A stretch of 58,558 nt of DNA from an uncultured Zoogloea sp. (GCA_937967645.1 CALBTT010000201.1:1-58558); one strand, 5' to 3'; numbered from the stretch's first letter, positions 16,157 to 29,253 are shown. Numbers and translations are program-made. The notes: generated by a model from the letters alone, not told the origin.

Positions 16157-16891
16157 ATGTACCTGCCCGCCACCCTCACGCAGCGCACCGCGAACCCGCC
16201 CGCCGCAGCCCAGGCCCGCCGGCGCGTCATCGACGACCCGATGCGCATGTTCCACTGGCTGTTTGCCGGCGCCTTCGTGGGTGCCTACCTGAGCGCCGAC
16301 AGCGAACACTTCCGGCTGCTCCACGTGACCCTGGGCTACATCATGGCCGGGCTGTTCGCCTTCCGTCTTGCCTACGGCCTGCTGGGCCCCAGACAGGCGC
16401 GCCTCGCCAACCTGCGCAGCAGGCTGGCGGGCGCCGGTAGCTGGCTGCGCGAGCTGCCCCGTGGCGGCCCGGGCCACTGGCGGCGGGGCCAGAACCTGCT
16501 CACCGCGCTGGCCATCGCCGCCCTGCTCCTGCTCACGCCGCTGCTGGTGCTGAGCGGCTATGGCGTCTGGCAGGAGTGGGGGGCGGACCTTGCCTGGGTC
16601 GACGAGGACTGGCTCGAGGAGCTGCATGAGGCGATCGCCAATGCCTTCCTCGCCGCTGTGCTGGGTCACCTGGCGCTGCTCCTTGGCCTCAGCCTGCTGC
16701 GCGGCAGCAACCAGGCACAGCCCATGCTCACCGGGCAGATCGACGGCGCCGGCCCCAGCCCGGTCAAACAGCGGCGCCGCTGGCTGGCCGCCCTGCTCCT
16801 CCTCGCCGTGCTGGCCTACGCCGCGTGGGCCTGGGTGGACGCCCCCCACGGTCTGATCCCGGTCCTCTCGGCCCACGTTACATTGCAGTAA
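16157..16891 (+). CDS. Cytochrome b561-type membrane protein
   Basis: A 244-residue integral membrane cytochrome b. It has four main hydrophobic segments with histidines suited to bind two b haems (MFHWLFAG, LLHVTLGYIMAG, EELHEAIANAFLAAVLGHLALLLG) and a further hydrophobic C-terminal stretch. It probably carries electrons from the quinone pool to DHC and SHP. The spacing to dhc is short and the next gene is a response regulator on the same strand. Confidence 0.88.
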   Translation: MYLPATLTQRTANPPAAAQARRRVIDDPMRMFHWLFAGAFVGAYLSADSEHFRLLHVTLGYIMAGLFAFRLAYGLLGPRQARLANLRSRLAGAGSWLRELPRGGPGHWRRGQNLLTALAIAALLLLTPLLVLSGYGVWQEWGADLAWVDEDWLEELHEAIANAFLAAVLGHLALLLGLSLLRGSNQAQPMLTGQIDGAGPSPVKQRRRWLAALLLLAVLAYAAWAWVDAPHGLIPVLSAHVTLQ

Positions 16892-16956
16892 TCTCGGCGC
16901 CGGCGGCCACAGCGGAGGCAGAATACGGGCCCGGGATGGCGGGAAGGACATTCAAC

Positions 16957-17637
16957 ATGAAGATACTGGTCGTCGAGGACGAGCCCAAGACCGGCGATTA
17001 CCTGAGGCAGGGCCTGATGGAGGCCGGGTTCGTGGTCGACCTGGCGAGGGACGGCCTGGACGGCCTGCACCTGGCGCTGACCGAAGCCTACGACCTGACC
17101 ATCCTCGACGTGATGCTGCCGGGCATCGACGGCTGGCAGGTGCTGCAAGGCATCCGCCGGGCCGGCAAGGAGGTGCCCGTGCTGTTCCTGAGCGCCCGCG
17201 ACGCCATCGACGACCGGGTCAAGGGGCTCGAGCTGGGCGCCGACGACTACCTGGTGAAGCCTTTCGCCTTCTCCGAGCTGCTGGCGCGGGTGCGCACCCT
17301 GCTGCGCCGCGGCGGCAAGGCCAAGGAGGCCGAGGTGCTGCGCGCCGCCGACCTGGAGCTCGACCTGCTGCGCCGGCGGGTGACCCGGGGCGGACGCAAG
17401 ATCGACCTGACCTCCAAGGAGTTCTCCCTGCTCGAGCTGCTGCTGCGCCGCCAGGGGGAGGTCCTGCCCCGCTCGCTGATCGCCTCCCAGGTGTGGGACA
17501 TGAACTTCGACAGCGACACCAATGTGATCGAGGTGGCCATCCGCCGCCTGCGCGGCAAGGTGGATGACGACTTCGAATTCAAGCTGATCCGTACCGTGCG
17601 GGGCATGGGCTACGTGCTGGACACCTCGGAACAATGA
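16957..17637 (+). CDS. OmpR-family response regulator (CusR-like)
   Basis: A 226-residue response regulator starting MKILVVEDEPKTGDYL. The receiver has phospho-acceptor D51 (LTILDVMLPGIDGW) and the winged helix includes LPRSLIASQVWDMNFDSDTNVIEVAIRRLRGK, typical of the CusR/CopR heavy-metal group. It overlaps the kinase gene by four bases. It sits just after the SHP-DHC-cytochrome b genes, 65 bases away, and may be in the same transcript. The signal cannot be assigned to copper on this evidence. Confidence 0.93.
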   Translation: MKILVVEDEPKTGDYLRQGLMEAGFVVDLARDGLDGLHLALTEAYDLTILDVMLPGIDGWQVLQGIRRAGKEVPVLFLSARDAIDDRVKGLELGADDYLVKPFAFSELLARVRTLLRRGGKAKEAEVLRAADLELDLLRRRVTRGGRKIDLTSKEFSLLELLLRRQGEVLPRSLIASQVWDMNFDSDTNVIEVAIRRLRGKVDDDFEFKLIRTVRGMGYVLDTSEQ

Positions 17638-19034
17638 GGCTGCCCTCAGGCCGCTCGGTCACCGCCCGCCTGACCCTGCTGTTCGCGGCAGTGTCCTCCA
17701 GCGTGCTGCTGGCCCTGGGCCTGATCATCGCCTCGCTGGTCGAACACCACTTCGAAGACATGGATCTGGAACTCCTCGAGGGCAAGCTCGAGCTGATCCG
17801 CCATGCCGTCGCCAAGGCCAGGGCCAGCGGTGATCTCGATGCCCTGGCCGAGCCCCTGGAGGGCGCCCTGGTCGGCCATCACGGGCTTGCCGTGGGCGTC
17901 TGGCAGGCCGACGGCCAGCCCGTCTACGTGTCGCCCGATGCGGCCTTTCCGCCGGAGAGCATCCCGCCGGCCGGCCAGCAGCCCCTTCCGCTAACCTGGG
18001 CGAGTGCCGACGGGCAGCGCTACCGGGGCATCCAGGGCCTTGCCCCGACCGGCCGCGACGGCGAGGCCCCGGCCCGGGTGGCGGTGTCCACCGCGCTGGC
18101 CCACCACGATCACTTCATGCAGTCCTTCCGCCTGGCCATGTGGACGGTGGTGAGCGTCGCCGCCCTGCTGTCGGGCCTGCTCGGCTGGGCCGCCGCCCGG
18201 CGCGGCCTGGCCCCGCTGCGCGACATCGTGCGGCACGCCGCCGACATCACCGCCAGCAAGCTCGACCAGCGCCTGGCCGACGACGCCATCCCGGAGGAGC
18301 TGGCCGAGGTCGTGCGCACCCTCAACGCCATGCTGGCCCGGCTGGAGTCGTCCTTCCAGCGCCTGTCCGATTTCTCGTCTGACATCGCCCACGAGCTGCG
18401 CACCCCGGTCAGCAACCTGCTCACCCAGACCCAGGTGACCTTGTCGCGGGCCCGCAGCCTGGCCGAATACCAGGACGTGCTGGCCTCCAACGCCGAGGAA
18501 TTCGAGCGCCTGTCCCGCACCATCGCCGACATGCTGTTCCTGGCCAAGGCCGACAACCGGCTGCTCATCCCCACCCGCGAGGCAGTCCATCTCGACGCCG
18601 AGGTGCACGGGCTGCTCGAATTCTACGAGGCGCTGGCCGAGGACAAGGCGCTGGCCCTGAGCTGCACCGGCAGCGCCGATGTCACCGGCGACCGCCTGAT
18701 GCTCCGCCGCGCCATCAGCAATCTGCTCTCCAACGCGGTGCGCCATACGCCAGCCCACGGCCACATCGCGGTGGTGCTGGCATCAGACGGTCAGACCGCC
18801 ACGATACGGGTGGAAAACTCCGGCCCCGGCATCGCGCCGGATCACCTGCCCCGCCTGTTCGACCGCTTCTACCGGGCCGACGCCTCGCGCCAGCACTCCG
18901 GCGAGGGCTCGGGACTCGGGCTGGCGATCAGCCTGTCCATCCTGCAGGCCCACGGCGGCGACATCGAGGTGCACTCGGCCAACGGGTTGACGGTCTTCGA
19001 GGCCAGCCTGCCACTGACGCCGCCCGCGCCCTGA
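17634..19034 (+). CDS. Sensor histidine kinase (CusS-like)
   Basis: A 466-residue kinase of the heavy-metal sensor group. TM1 is about residues 12-34, a periplasmic domain follows, and TM2 is about 165-187. After a HAMP domain come the H-box DIAHELRTPVSNLL with H253, N-box AISNLLSNAVRHTP and GSGLGLAISLSI. It is coupled to the preceding regulator by an ATGA overlap. Together with the other two-component system it brackets the SHP cluster, so the same haem proteins may answer to two signals. Confidence 0.92.
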   Translation: MRLPSGRSVTARLTLLFAAVSSSVLLALGLIIASLVEHHFEDMDLELLEGKLELIRHAVAKARASGDLDALAEPLEGALVGHHGLAVGVWQADGQPVYVSPDAAFPPESIPPAGQQPLPLTWASADGQRYRGIQGLAPTGRDGEAPARVAVSTALAHHDHFMQSFRLAMWTVVSVAALLSGLLGWAAARRGLAPLRDIVRHAADITASKLDQRLADDAIPEELAEVVRTLNAMLARLESSFQRLSDFSSDIAHELRTPVSNLLTQTQVTLSRARSLAEYQDVLASNAEEFERLSRTIADMLFLAKADNRLLIPTREAVHLDAEVHGLLEFYEALAEDKALALSCTGSADVTGDRLMLRRAISNLLSNAVRHTPAHGHIAVVLASDGQTATIRVENSGPGIAPDHLPRLFDRFYRADASRQHSGEGSGLGLAISLSILQAHGGDIEVHSANGLTVFEASLPLTPPAP

Positions 19035-19043
19035 ACCCGGGGT

Positions 19044-20381
19044 TCAGAACTCGGTGTGGACCCGCATGGCCAGGAAGTTGGCAGGGCCGCGGTCGGCGTT
19101 GTAGGCCGGGTTCCACATGCGCTGGTAGTCGGCGGTCAGGAAGACCGTCTTCCACACATTGAAGCTGTAGTAGGTCTCGATCAGCTGCTCGGGCCGGTAG
19201 CTCAGCCGCCCGTCACCAATGAAGAAGGAGATGCCGCCGGCCTCCAGGTACTCGCGGCGGTCCTTCGACAAGGTGTTGCGGGCGTAGCCCAGGCCCAGGG
19301 TGTCCAGGGCGCGTCCCCAGGCCGTGCCCTTCAGGGCCACGCCCATGCCAAGCGAGGCGTCCGTCTCGGTGAAGGCATAGGTTTCGGTGCGACCATCGGC
19401 CTTCATGGCACGCAGGAAGAAGCCCAGGTCATCGTTGATGGCCTGCTCGAGGTTGATGCCGACCCCGTACTTGACCTTCTCTCCCCCGCGCACCGCCAGG
19501 ATGGCCTGCGGGTCTGCGTCCGGATGGGCCTTCAGGTAGGCCAGCGCGTCGTCGAAGGACGCCAGCACCGCCCGGTTGCGCCAGGCCAGCAAGCGCAGCT
19601 TGCCCGGCTGGCCCCACAGGCTGTGCCCCCGCTCCACCTCCACCTGATCGCCGTAATGCTTGAAGATCTGCGTATCGGTGGGGAGCATGTTCGGCTCCTT
19701 GGGCCCGGTCATCCGCCCGATGCGCAGCACCCAGTCATCCTGGTACCACTCGGCGGCAAAGCCCCAGCCGAAGCCCCGCGCGTCGGCCGCGTAGTCATAG
19801 GACAGGGGCGCCATGAAGCCGGCGTTCATGAAATGCACCCGCGGGTCCTTGGCGTAGCGGTTGTCGTCGAACACGTCGAGGCTCGAGAAGTTGCCCACCG
19901 TCAGCACCACCCGGTTCTTGTCCACCGTGCCGGCCATCTGGTTGAGGTCCGCCTCGACCGCCTCGTCACCGCCCCCCAGCCCCCAGGTCTGGCGCAGGAA
20001 GAGGCGCTGCCGGTACATCTTGGGACGGGTGCCGGCGGTACGCGTCAGCTCCCCGTTGGTGAAGCCGCCGGCGCCGCTCAACTCCGAAAAGGGTACCCCC
20101 TGGGTGATCTCCGGGTTGAGGTAGAGCTCGCCCCCCTGCCACGGGCGGAAGCCCAGATAGGCGGTGGTGGTGGCGGTATAGCTGAATTCCCGGGCCGCCT
20201 TCAGGCTTTTCGGGCCGCTGTAGTCCGCCGGCATGCCGGGCTTGGTCTGCCAGATGTAGGTGGCCTGGAAGCGCGCGGTCCAGTCCTCGTAGGTCTCGCC
20301 GGCGGCCAGCGCAGGGACGGATGCGCCGAGGGCGCCAAGGCTCAGGCAGCGGAGCAGGAAAACAGCGGAACAGATGCGCAT
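19044..20381 (-). CDS. OprB-like carbohydrate-selective porin
   Basis: A 445-residue outer-membrane protein with a signal peptide (MRICSAVFLLRCLSLGALGASVPALA) and a C-terminal aromatic residue (VHTEF) typical of beta-barrels. Segments such as YIWQTKPGMPADYSGPKSL, GGELYLNPEITQGVPFSEL and a C-terminal ETYYSFNVWKTVFLTADYQ match OprB-family porins. The ATG at 20381 is preferred over an in-frame TTG at 20399 because it starts the signal peptide. It converges with the kinase gene, 9 bases away. The substrate is unknown. Confidence 0.85.
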   Translation of the reverse strand: MRICSAVFLLRCLSLGALGASVPALAAGETYEDWTARFQATYIWQTKPGMPADYSGPKSLKAAREFSYTATTTAYLGFRPWQGGELYLNPEITQGVPFSELSGAGGFTNGELTRTAGTRPKMYRQRLFLRQTWGLGGGDEAVEADLNQMAGTVDKNRVVLTVGNFSSLDVFDDNRYAKDPRVHFMNAGFMAPLSYDYAADARGFGWGFAAEWYQDDWVLRIGRMTGPKEPNMLPTDTQIFKHYGDQVEVERGHSLWGQPGKLRLLAWRNRAVLASFDDALAYLKAHPDADPQAILAVRGGEKVKYGVGINLEQAINDDLGFFLRAMKADGRTETYAFTETDASLGMGVALKGTAWGRALDTLGLGYARNTLSKDRREYLEAGGISFFIGDGRLSYRPEQLIETYYSFNVWKTVFLTADYQRMWNPAYNADRGPANFLAMRVHTEF

Positions 20382-20516
20382 CGGCGGCTCGTCAGTCAAA
20401 AATGGGCCCGCGAGGGCGCCCCCCGGTCGGGAGCGCGGCGGATTCTGTGCGCGCAGTTTATGAAAGTAAAGTTACATCCCCGAGACGGCCGGTCCGGACG
20501 CTGCAGACCGGGCCGG

Positions 20517-21878
20517 TCACAGCAGGGTCCGCAGCGCCAGTCCGAGCACCGCGCAGGCCGCGATGACGTGGATGACATTCATCCTGAAGCGGAACAGGGC
20601 CACAGCCGCGGCCAACGCGATGGCCGCCGACACCCCATCGAAGCCGCCGGCAAAGCCGTCCGGCCACAGCACGTGGTAGCCGAAGAACAAGGCCAGATTG
20701 AGGATCACCCCGACCACCGCCGCGGTGATCGCGGTGAGCGGTGCGGTGAAATTCAGGTCGTTGTGGGTGGTCTCGATGAACGGACCGCCTGCCAGGATGA
20801 AGATGAAGGACGGCAGGAAGGTGAACCAGGTCACCACCGCAGCGGCCACGGCGCCAGCCAGGAACAGGCTGTCGGGGCCGAACACCGCCTGGGTATAGCC
20901 TCCGACGAAGCCGACGAAGGACACCACCATGATCAGCGGCCCGGGCGTCGTCTCGCCCAGTGCCAGGCCGTCGATCATCTGCTGCGGCGTCAGCCAGCCG
21001 AAATGCTCGACCGCCCCCTGGTACACATAGGGCAGCACGGCGTAGGCGCCACCAAAGGTGAGCAGGGCCGCCTTGGTGAAGAACCCGCCCATCCGGGTCA
21101 GGGTGTTCTCCATGCCGTAGAAAGCGACGAGCAGCCCCATGGGGACCAGCCATAGCAGGCTCCCGGCCGCCCCCACCCGGAGCAGGCGGCCCCAGGAGAA
21201 CAGGGCATGGGGTGGAGTCGGCGTGTCATCGTCGATGAGGGCACGGCCCGGCGAGGCACCCGCCTTGGCGTGCCCGCCCCCGGCCTGGAAGTGTTCCGGC
21301 GCGATGCGGCCACCGACGAAGCCGGTCAGGGCCGCCGCCAGCACGATCAGGGGAAAGGGCAGATCGGCCGCAAAGATCGCCACGAAGGCAGCCAGCGCCA
21401 CCGCCCACATCAGCGGATTCCTGAGCGCACGGCTGCCGATCCGGTGGGTGGCCTGCACCACGATGGCGGTGACCGCCGGCTTGATGCCGTAGAACAGGCC
21501 CGCCACCAGCGGCATCTCACCAAAGGCCACGTAGATCCACGACAGGCCGATCAGGATGAACAGGGAAGGCAGCACGAACAGCCCACCCGCCACGATGCCG
21601 CCCCAGGTCCGGTGCATCAGCCAGCCGATGTAAGTGGCCAGCTGCTGCGCCTCCGGGCCGGGCAGCACCATGCAGTAATTGAGCGCATGCAGGAAGCGCC
21701 GCTCGGAGATCCAGCGCCGGCGCTCGACCAACTCCTGGTGCATGATCGCGATCTGCCCGGCCGGGCCGCCAAAGCTGATGAAACCGAGTTTCAGCCAGAA
21801 GGCGAAGGCGTGCCAGAAACTCACCGCGGCAGGCGCATCGCCACCACATGACCGGGAGTCTGATTCGATGGAGGGCAT
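20517..21878 (-). CDS. chrA: Chromate transporter (CHR family, two-domain)
   Basis: A 453-residue membrane protein with two homologous CHR halves. The first begins FWLKLGFISFGGPAGQIAIMH and has LPGPEAQQLATYIGW. The second has KAALLTFGGAYAVLPYV and LGETTPGPLIMVVSFVGFVGG. Full-length ChrA exports chromate by this fold; some family members transport other anions, so chromate is a family-based inference. No chrB regulator is adjacent. It is divergent from the YedY-like gene. Confidence 0.9.
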   Translation of the reverse strand: MPSIESDSRSCGGDAPAAVSFWHAFAFWLKLGFISFGGPAGQIAIMHQELVERRRWISERRFLHALNYCMVLPGPEAQQLATYIGWLMHRTWGGIVAGGLFVLPSLFILIGLSWIYVAFGEMPLVAGLFYGIKPAVTAIVVQATHRIGSRALRNPLMWAVALAAFVAIFAADLPFPLIVLAAALTGFVGGRIAPEHFQAGGGHAKAGASPGRALIDDDTPTPPHALFSWGRLLRVGAAGSLLWLVPMGLLVAFYGMENTLTRMGGFFTKAALLTFGGAYAVLPYVYQGAVEHFGWLTPQQMIDGLALGETTPGPLIMVVSFVGFVGGYTQAVFGPDSLFLAGAVAAAVVTWFTFLPSFIFILAGGPFIETTHNDLNFTAPLTAITAAVVGVILNLALFFGYHVLWPDGFAGGFDGVSAAIALAAAVALFRFRMNVIHVIAACAVLGLALRTLL

Positions 21879-22045
21879 GGTGTGTTTCCCGGGCTGTGCC
21901 CGCGTTGTTCCGGTATCGTTGTGGCGGCTACCCGCAGCGCCGAGGCCGACATTCTGCCCGAGCCTTGATGACCGGACTCAAGCTGTTGGTCCTGCGCCTG
22001 CATCGCCGGCAGCCCGTCGTCAATCCACTCCGAAGCCATCCCATC

Positions 22046-22651
22046 ATGGACAAACGCCGCTTCCTTCGCGCCACCCTGGCCTCCACCGCCCTTCCGGGCC
22101 TGGCGCTGGCCGCGCCCGCCAAGGGCTCACTGGACCCGCAACCGGCCGGCCCGACCCTGCTGACCCTCTCGGGTGAGGTCGCTCATCCCAACCGCGGCCG
22201 GCTGGACCCGGCACTCGATCAATTGCTGAGCAAGCACGGCGTACGCTTCGAGCGGGCCCATTGCTTTACCCATGCCGACCTGGCGGCGCTACCGGCGGTC
22301 GAGATCCGTCCGACCCTCGAGTACGACGGCAGGCCCCACCGCCTGCGCGGTCCCCTGCTCAGCCGCCTCCTCGACATCGCCGGCGTGAACCGCTCAGCCG
22401 GGGTGACGCTGAGCCTGCGCGCGCTGGATGGCTACACCGTCGAGTTCAGCGTCGCCGAGTTGCAGCGCCGGGCGGTGATCATCGCCACCCACATCGACGG
22501 AGCCCCGCTCCCCCTCGGCGGCCTCGGCCCCCTGTGGGCGGTCTTCGACCCTGCGACACAACCCGACCTGGCGGCCAGACCGCTGGCGGAGCGCTTCGCC
22601 CAATGCCCCTGGGGACTGTACTCGGTGCACGCCGGGCAGAGCACCGGCTGA
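22046..22651 (+). CDS. YedY-like molybdopterin-oxidoreductase domain protein
   Basis: A 201-residue exported protein. The N-terminus MDKRRFLRATLASTALPGLALAAPA is a signal peptide with a Tat-like KRRFL start. The body resembles small proteins of the sulfite-oxidase/YedY molybdopterin fold (LLTLSGEVAHPNRG, LEYDGRPHRLRGPLLSRLLDIAG, LRALDGYTVEFSV). Most such proteins lack the cofactor cysteine, and I see no clear equivalent here, so it may be a binding rather than catalytic domain. It lies 132 bases before a periplasmic-sensing hybrid kinase and may supply its signal. Confidence 0.65.
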   Translation: MDKRRFLRATLASTALPGLALAAPAKGSLDPQPAGPTLLTLSGEVAHPNRGRLDPALDQLLSKHGVRFERAHCFTHADLAALPAVEIRPTLEYDGRPHRLRGPLLSRLLDIAGVNRSAGVTLSLRALDGYTVEFSVAELQRRAVIIATHIDGAPLPLGGLGPLWAVFDPATQPDLAARPLAERFAQCPWGLYSVHAGQSTG

Positions 22652-22783
22652 GGGCCATCACGACCGGGGCGCCTACATCGGGTACCCCTGGTGCCCCCAT
22701 CGCCCGGGGCAGATGTATGCTAGCCCGGCGAGTCTGACAGCACAGACGATGCCTTTCGGCGTCCGCCCCTCCAGGGAACATCG

Positions 22784-25933
<3,150 letters not shown>

Positions 25934-25989
25934 AATCGCCGCTCGCGTTGCGAGTCCGGTTGTCCGTAACCTGAGGAAATCCAGCCCCG

Positions 25990-27090
25990 ATGTCCGCCCT
26001 GTTCTCTCCTTTCCACCTTAAAGACCTCACCCTCCGCAACCGTATCGCCGTGCCGCCCATGTGCCAGTACAGCGCCGTGGACGGCCTGAGCAACGACTGG
26101 CACCTGGCCCACTACACCAGCCTCGGGCGCGGCGGCGCCGGCCTGGTCATCGTCGAAGCCACCGCGGTGGCCCCGGAAGGCCGCATCACCCCCGCCTGCC
26201 TCGGCCTGTGGAATGACGAACAGGCTGCCGGGCTGGCGCGCATCGCCGCGGCCATCAAGGCCGGTGGCGCGGTGCCCGGCATCCAGATCGCCCACGCCGG
26301 CCGCAAGGCCAGCGCCCGCCGCCCGTGGGAAGGCGACGATCACATCCCCGCCGACGACCCGAGCGGCTGGACTCCCATCGGCCCCTCGGCCATCCCCTTC
26401 GGCGCCCACCTGCCGCGCCGCCCCGAAGCCATGAGCCGGGACGACATCGGCCGCGTGCGCCAGGATTTTGCGGCAGCCGCCCGGCGAGCCCGCGAGGCCG
26501 GCTTCGAATGGCTGGAACTGCACTTCGCCCACGGCTACCTGGCCCAGAGCTTCTTCTCGGTGCATGCCAACCAGCGCAGCGACGAATACGGCGGCGACTA
26601 CACCGGACGCAGCCGTTTCCTGCTCGAGACCCTCGCCGCAGTGCGCGCCGAATGGCCCGAGCACCTGCCCCTGACCGCCCGCTTCGGCGTCATCGAATAC
26701 GATGGCCGCGACGAGGAGACCCTGGCCGAATCCATCGAGCTGACCCGCGCCTTCAAGCAGGGCGGGCTCGATCTGCTGAACGTCAGTGTCGGCTTCTCGA
26801 TTCCCGACGCGCGCATCCCCTGGGGCCCGGCCTTCCTCGCCCCGATCGCCGAACGGGTACGCCGCGAGGCCGGCCTGCCGGTGGCCTCGTCATGGGGCAT
26901 CGACGCCCCGGCCACCGCCAACCGGGTCGTCGCCGACCAGCAGATGGACCTCGTGATGGTCGGCCGCGCCCACCTGGCCAACCCCCACTGGCCCTACCAC
27001 GCCGCCCTGCAACTCAAGGAAGACAAGCCGTCCTGGGTCCTGCCGGCGCCCTACGCCCACTGGCTGGAGAAGTACCGCGCCAGTACCTGA
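25990..27090 (+). CDS. Old Yellow Enzyme family flavoprotein (XenA/YqjM-like)
   Basis: A 366-residue FMN ene-reductase of the thermophilic-like/YqjM class. The active-site-tuning cysteine is C25 (VPPMCQYSA), as in XenA; substrate-binding histidines are in HFAHGYLAQSFFS; FMN-binding segments IQIAHAGRKAS and DLVMVGRAHLANP are present. Such enzymes reduce activated alkenes, quinones and nitro compounds with NAD(P)H. The ATG at 25990 follows TGAGGAAATCC. It converges with the TonB receptor gene, only 18 bases apart. Confidence 0.92.
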   Translation: MSALFSPFHLKDLTLRNRIAVPPMCQYSAVDGLSNDWHLAHYTSLGRGGAGLVIVEATAVAPEGRITPACLGLWNDEQAAGLARIAAAIKAGGAVPGIQIAHAGRKASARRPWEGDDHIPADDPSGWTPIGPSAIPFGAHLPRRPEAMSRDDIGRVRQDFAAAARRAREAGFEWLELHFAHGYLAQSFFSVHANQRSDEYGGDYTGRSRFLLETLAAVRAEWPEHLPLTARFGVIEYDGRDEETLAESIELTRAFKQGGLDLLNVSVGFSIPDARIPWGPAFLAPIAERVRREAGLPVASSWGIDAPATANRVVADQQMDLVMVGRAHLANPHWPYHAALQLKEDKPSWVLPAPYAHWLEKYRAST

Positions 27091-27108
27091 GGCTTGATCG
27101 GCGCCCGC

Positions 27109-29238
27109 TCAGAAATGCGTGCTCAGAGTGACCCTCAGGGTACGCGGCTCGGCCGGGTGAGAGTGGATGCCGCTGACGCCTTCGGCGGGCTCACCCGGCA
27201 GGCGGGAGGCGTAGTAGTAGTCGATGTCGCTGACCCTGCGGTTGAACAGATTGAAGACATCCAGCGTGACGCGCGTGTCGGCGCTGAGCGGGTAGCCCAC
27301 CCGGGCGTAGGCCAGGGTGGTGCCCTGGGAGCGCACACTGTTGTCCTCGATCAGCGGGCGCGGCCCGAAGTAGCGCAGCTGTAACTGCCCGGACCAGAGC
27401 CCCAGCCCGCTCAGCGTGGCGCCAGCCGACACCACCTTGTTCACCGCCCCGGGCACATGGCGGCCCGCATTCGGCGCGTCCCCCTGCATCTGCCGGAAGC
27501 GGGCCTGTGACAGGGCCAGGTCGAGATCCAGCATCAGCCACGGCGTCGCCCGGTAGTGGTTGTTGAACTCCACGCCGTGGCGCCGGGACGCACCACTGGC
27601 TTCCGTCTCACCCGCGTCGCCGACGAACACCAGCTCGGAGGCCATGTCCAGCTGCCACAGGGCCACCGAGCTCTGCAGGCCGGGGATCCACTCACTGCGG
27701 AAGCCGATCTCGCGGCCCTGGGTGCGCACCAGCGGCACCGCCGGATCGATGGCCTCGCGGGTCCGGGCCGTCACCCGGGCGGTGATGCCGCGGGCGTCGT
27801 TGCTGTGAAAGCCCTGCCCCCAGTTCAGGAAGAACTCGCTGCGCGCCCACGGCCCCAGGATCAGCGAGAACTTGGGGCTGTTGACCCAGGCGCCGCGCGC
27901 ACCGCTGTTGGCGTCGATGTTGCTGGTCACATCCACCTTGAGCCGGTCGGTGCGCAAGCCGGTGACGGTCCTGAGCCAGGGCAGCCAGCGGGTCTCGTTC
28001 CGGGCATATACACCGACGCTGTTCTGCTCTACCCGGCTTTCCTGGGTCACGCCGGTACGCTGGCCGTCCCGGGCCGGGTAGAGCCCGACCGGGCTGAGGC
28101 TGTCCCTGCGCCATTGCACGCCGAGGGTGGAATCGCTTTCCAGCCCCACCAGCCGCCCCTGCCACAGGCGGCTCAGGCTGCCCCCCAGCACCCGGCGGGA
28201 CTCCACCTGCGCGAACTGATCCCCCTCCACGGGGTTGTCCAGGTAGTAGGTGAAGTTGGAGAGCAGGTTCAGGTGCGAGCGGATCGCATAGGCGCTGGCC
28301 GCCCACTCCCCCCCGTCCACCGCCCTGAGCATCTGCCACGACAAACTGTAGCGGCGCGTGTCGCCGTGATCCGAGGGGTCGATGGCGCCATAGCGGCCGA
28401 TCAGCCCGCTGTCGATGGCCCGCCGGGGCACCTGATCGGTGCTGCGCCAGCGCGAGGTGTAGGCCATGGCGGTGAGGCTGTGCTTCGTTCCGCCTTCGGC
28501 CAGGCTGTAGCGCAACACCCCGTTGAAGCGGCGGTAGTTCTCGGGGTTCTGCCAGGGGCCGTCGTTGGACGCGCCCTCCAGCGCGTACAGCAGGGAGCCC
28601 GCGCTCAGCGCCACAGACTTGGCAAGCAGCGCCCGATAGAACTGGCGCTCTCCGACGGTCACCGACGCCAGCCCCCGGGGCAGGCTGTCCACCAGGCTCA
28701 GGCGGGCCGACCCCGCCGAGCTGAAATCCCCATCCTCCGGCGCGTACAAGCCCTTGCGGTAGTGGATGGACTGGAGCAGTTCGGGGATCAGGAAGTTGAG
28801 GTCGGTGTAGCCCTGGCCGTGGGCGTGGGTCGGCATGTTCACCGGCATGCCGTCCAGGTGGGTGGCGAAGTCGGTGCCGTGGTCCAGGTTGAAGCCACGC
28901 AGGTAGTACTGGTTGGCCTTGCCGTCCCCGCTGTGCTGGGACACGATCACCCCCGGCACGAACTCCAGCACCTCGGCCGGGCGCAGGATCAGCCGGCGCT
29001 GCAGCAGACTGCGCGTGACCATCCCCTCACTGGCCGCATCACTGGTACCGACACCGTTCTCGTAATTGGCGGAGACCACCACATCCGGCAGCGCCGGCAC
29101 CTCGGACGCACTGCCCGGGGCCGCCACTGCGCCACTCAGGGACACCGCACTCAGGCACATGCCGTGCAAGGCCAGGGCCAGGGGCCTCAGCGCGCCGTCC
29201 CTCGGGAGCACCATGGATGGCCGGGTAAACAACATCAT
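27109..29238 (-). CDS. TonB-dependent outer-membrane receptor
   Basis: A 709-residue receptor with a signal peptide ending near SGAVAAPGSA, a plug domain (RRLILRPAEVLEFVPGVIVSQHSGDGKANQYYLRGF) and a 22-strand-type barrel ending in RVTLSTHF with the usual terminal Phe. The plug motif resembles receptors for siderophores or other metal chelates, but the ligand is not clear. Start ATG 29238 has no strong ribosome site; ATG 29214 is an alternative. No tonB/exbBD genes are nearby. Confidence 0.9.
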   Translation of the reverse strand: MMLFTRPSMVLPRDGALRPLALALHGMCLSAVSLSGAVAAPGSASEVPALPDVVVSANYENGVGTSDAASEGMVTRSLLQRRLILRPAEVLEFVPGVIVSQHSGDGKANQYYLRGFNLDHGTDFATHLDGMPVNMPTHAHGQGYTDLNFLIPELLQSIHYRKGLYAPEDGDFSSAGSARLSLVDSLPRGLASVTVGERQFYRALLAKSVALSAGSLLYALEGASNDGPWQNPENYRRFNGVLRYSLAEGGTKHSLTAMAYTSRWRSTDQVPRRAIDSGLIGRYGAIDPSDHGDTRRYSLSWQMLRAVDGGEWAASAYAIRSHLNLLSNFTYYLDNPVEGDQFAQVESRRVLGGSLSRLWQGRLVGLESDSTLGVQWRRDSLSPVGLYPARDGQRTGVTQESRVEQNSVGVYARNETRWLPWLRTVTGLRTDRLKVDVTSNIDANSGARGAWVNSPKFSLILGPWARSEFFLNWGQGFHSNDARGITARVTARTREAIDPAVPLVRTQGREIGFRSEWIPGLQSSVALWQLDMASELVFVGDAGETEASGASRRHGVEFNNHYRATPWLMLDLDLALSQARFRQMQGDAPNAGRHVPGAVNKVVSAGATLSGLGLWSGQLQLRYFGPRPLIEDNSVRSQGTTLAYARVGYPLSADTRVTLDVFNLFNRRVSDIDYYYASRLPGEPAEGVSGIHSHPAEPRTLRVTLSTHF

Positions 29239-29253
29239 CGGCGGAACGGTATG

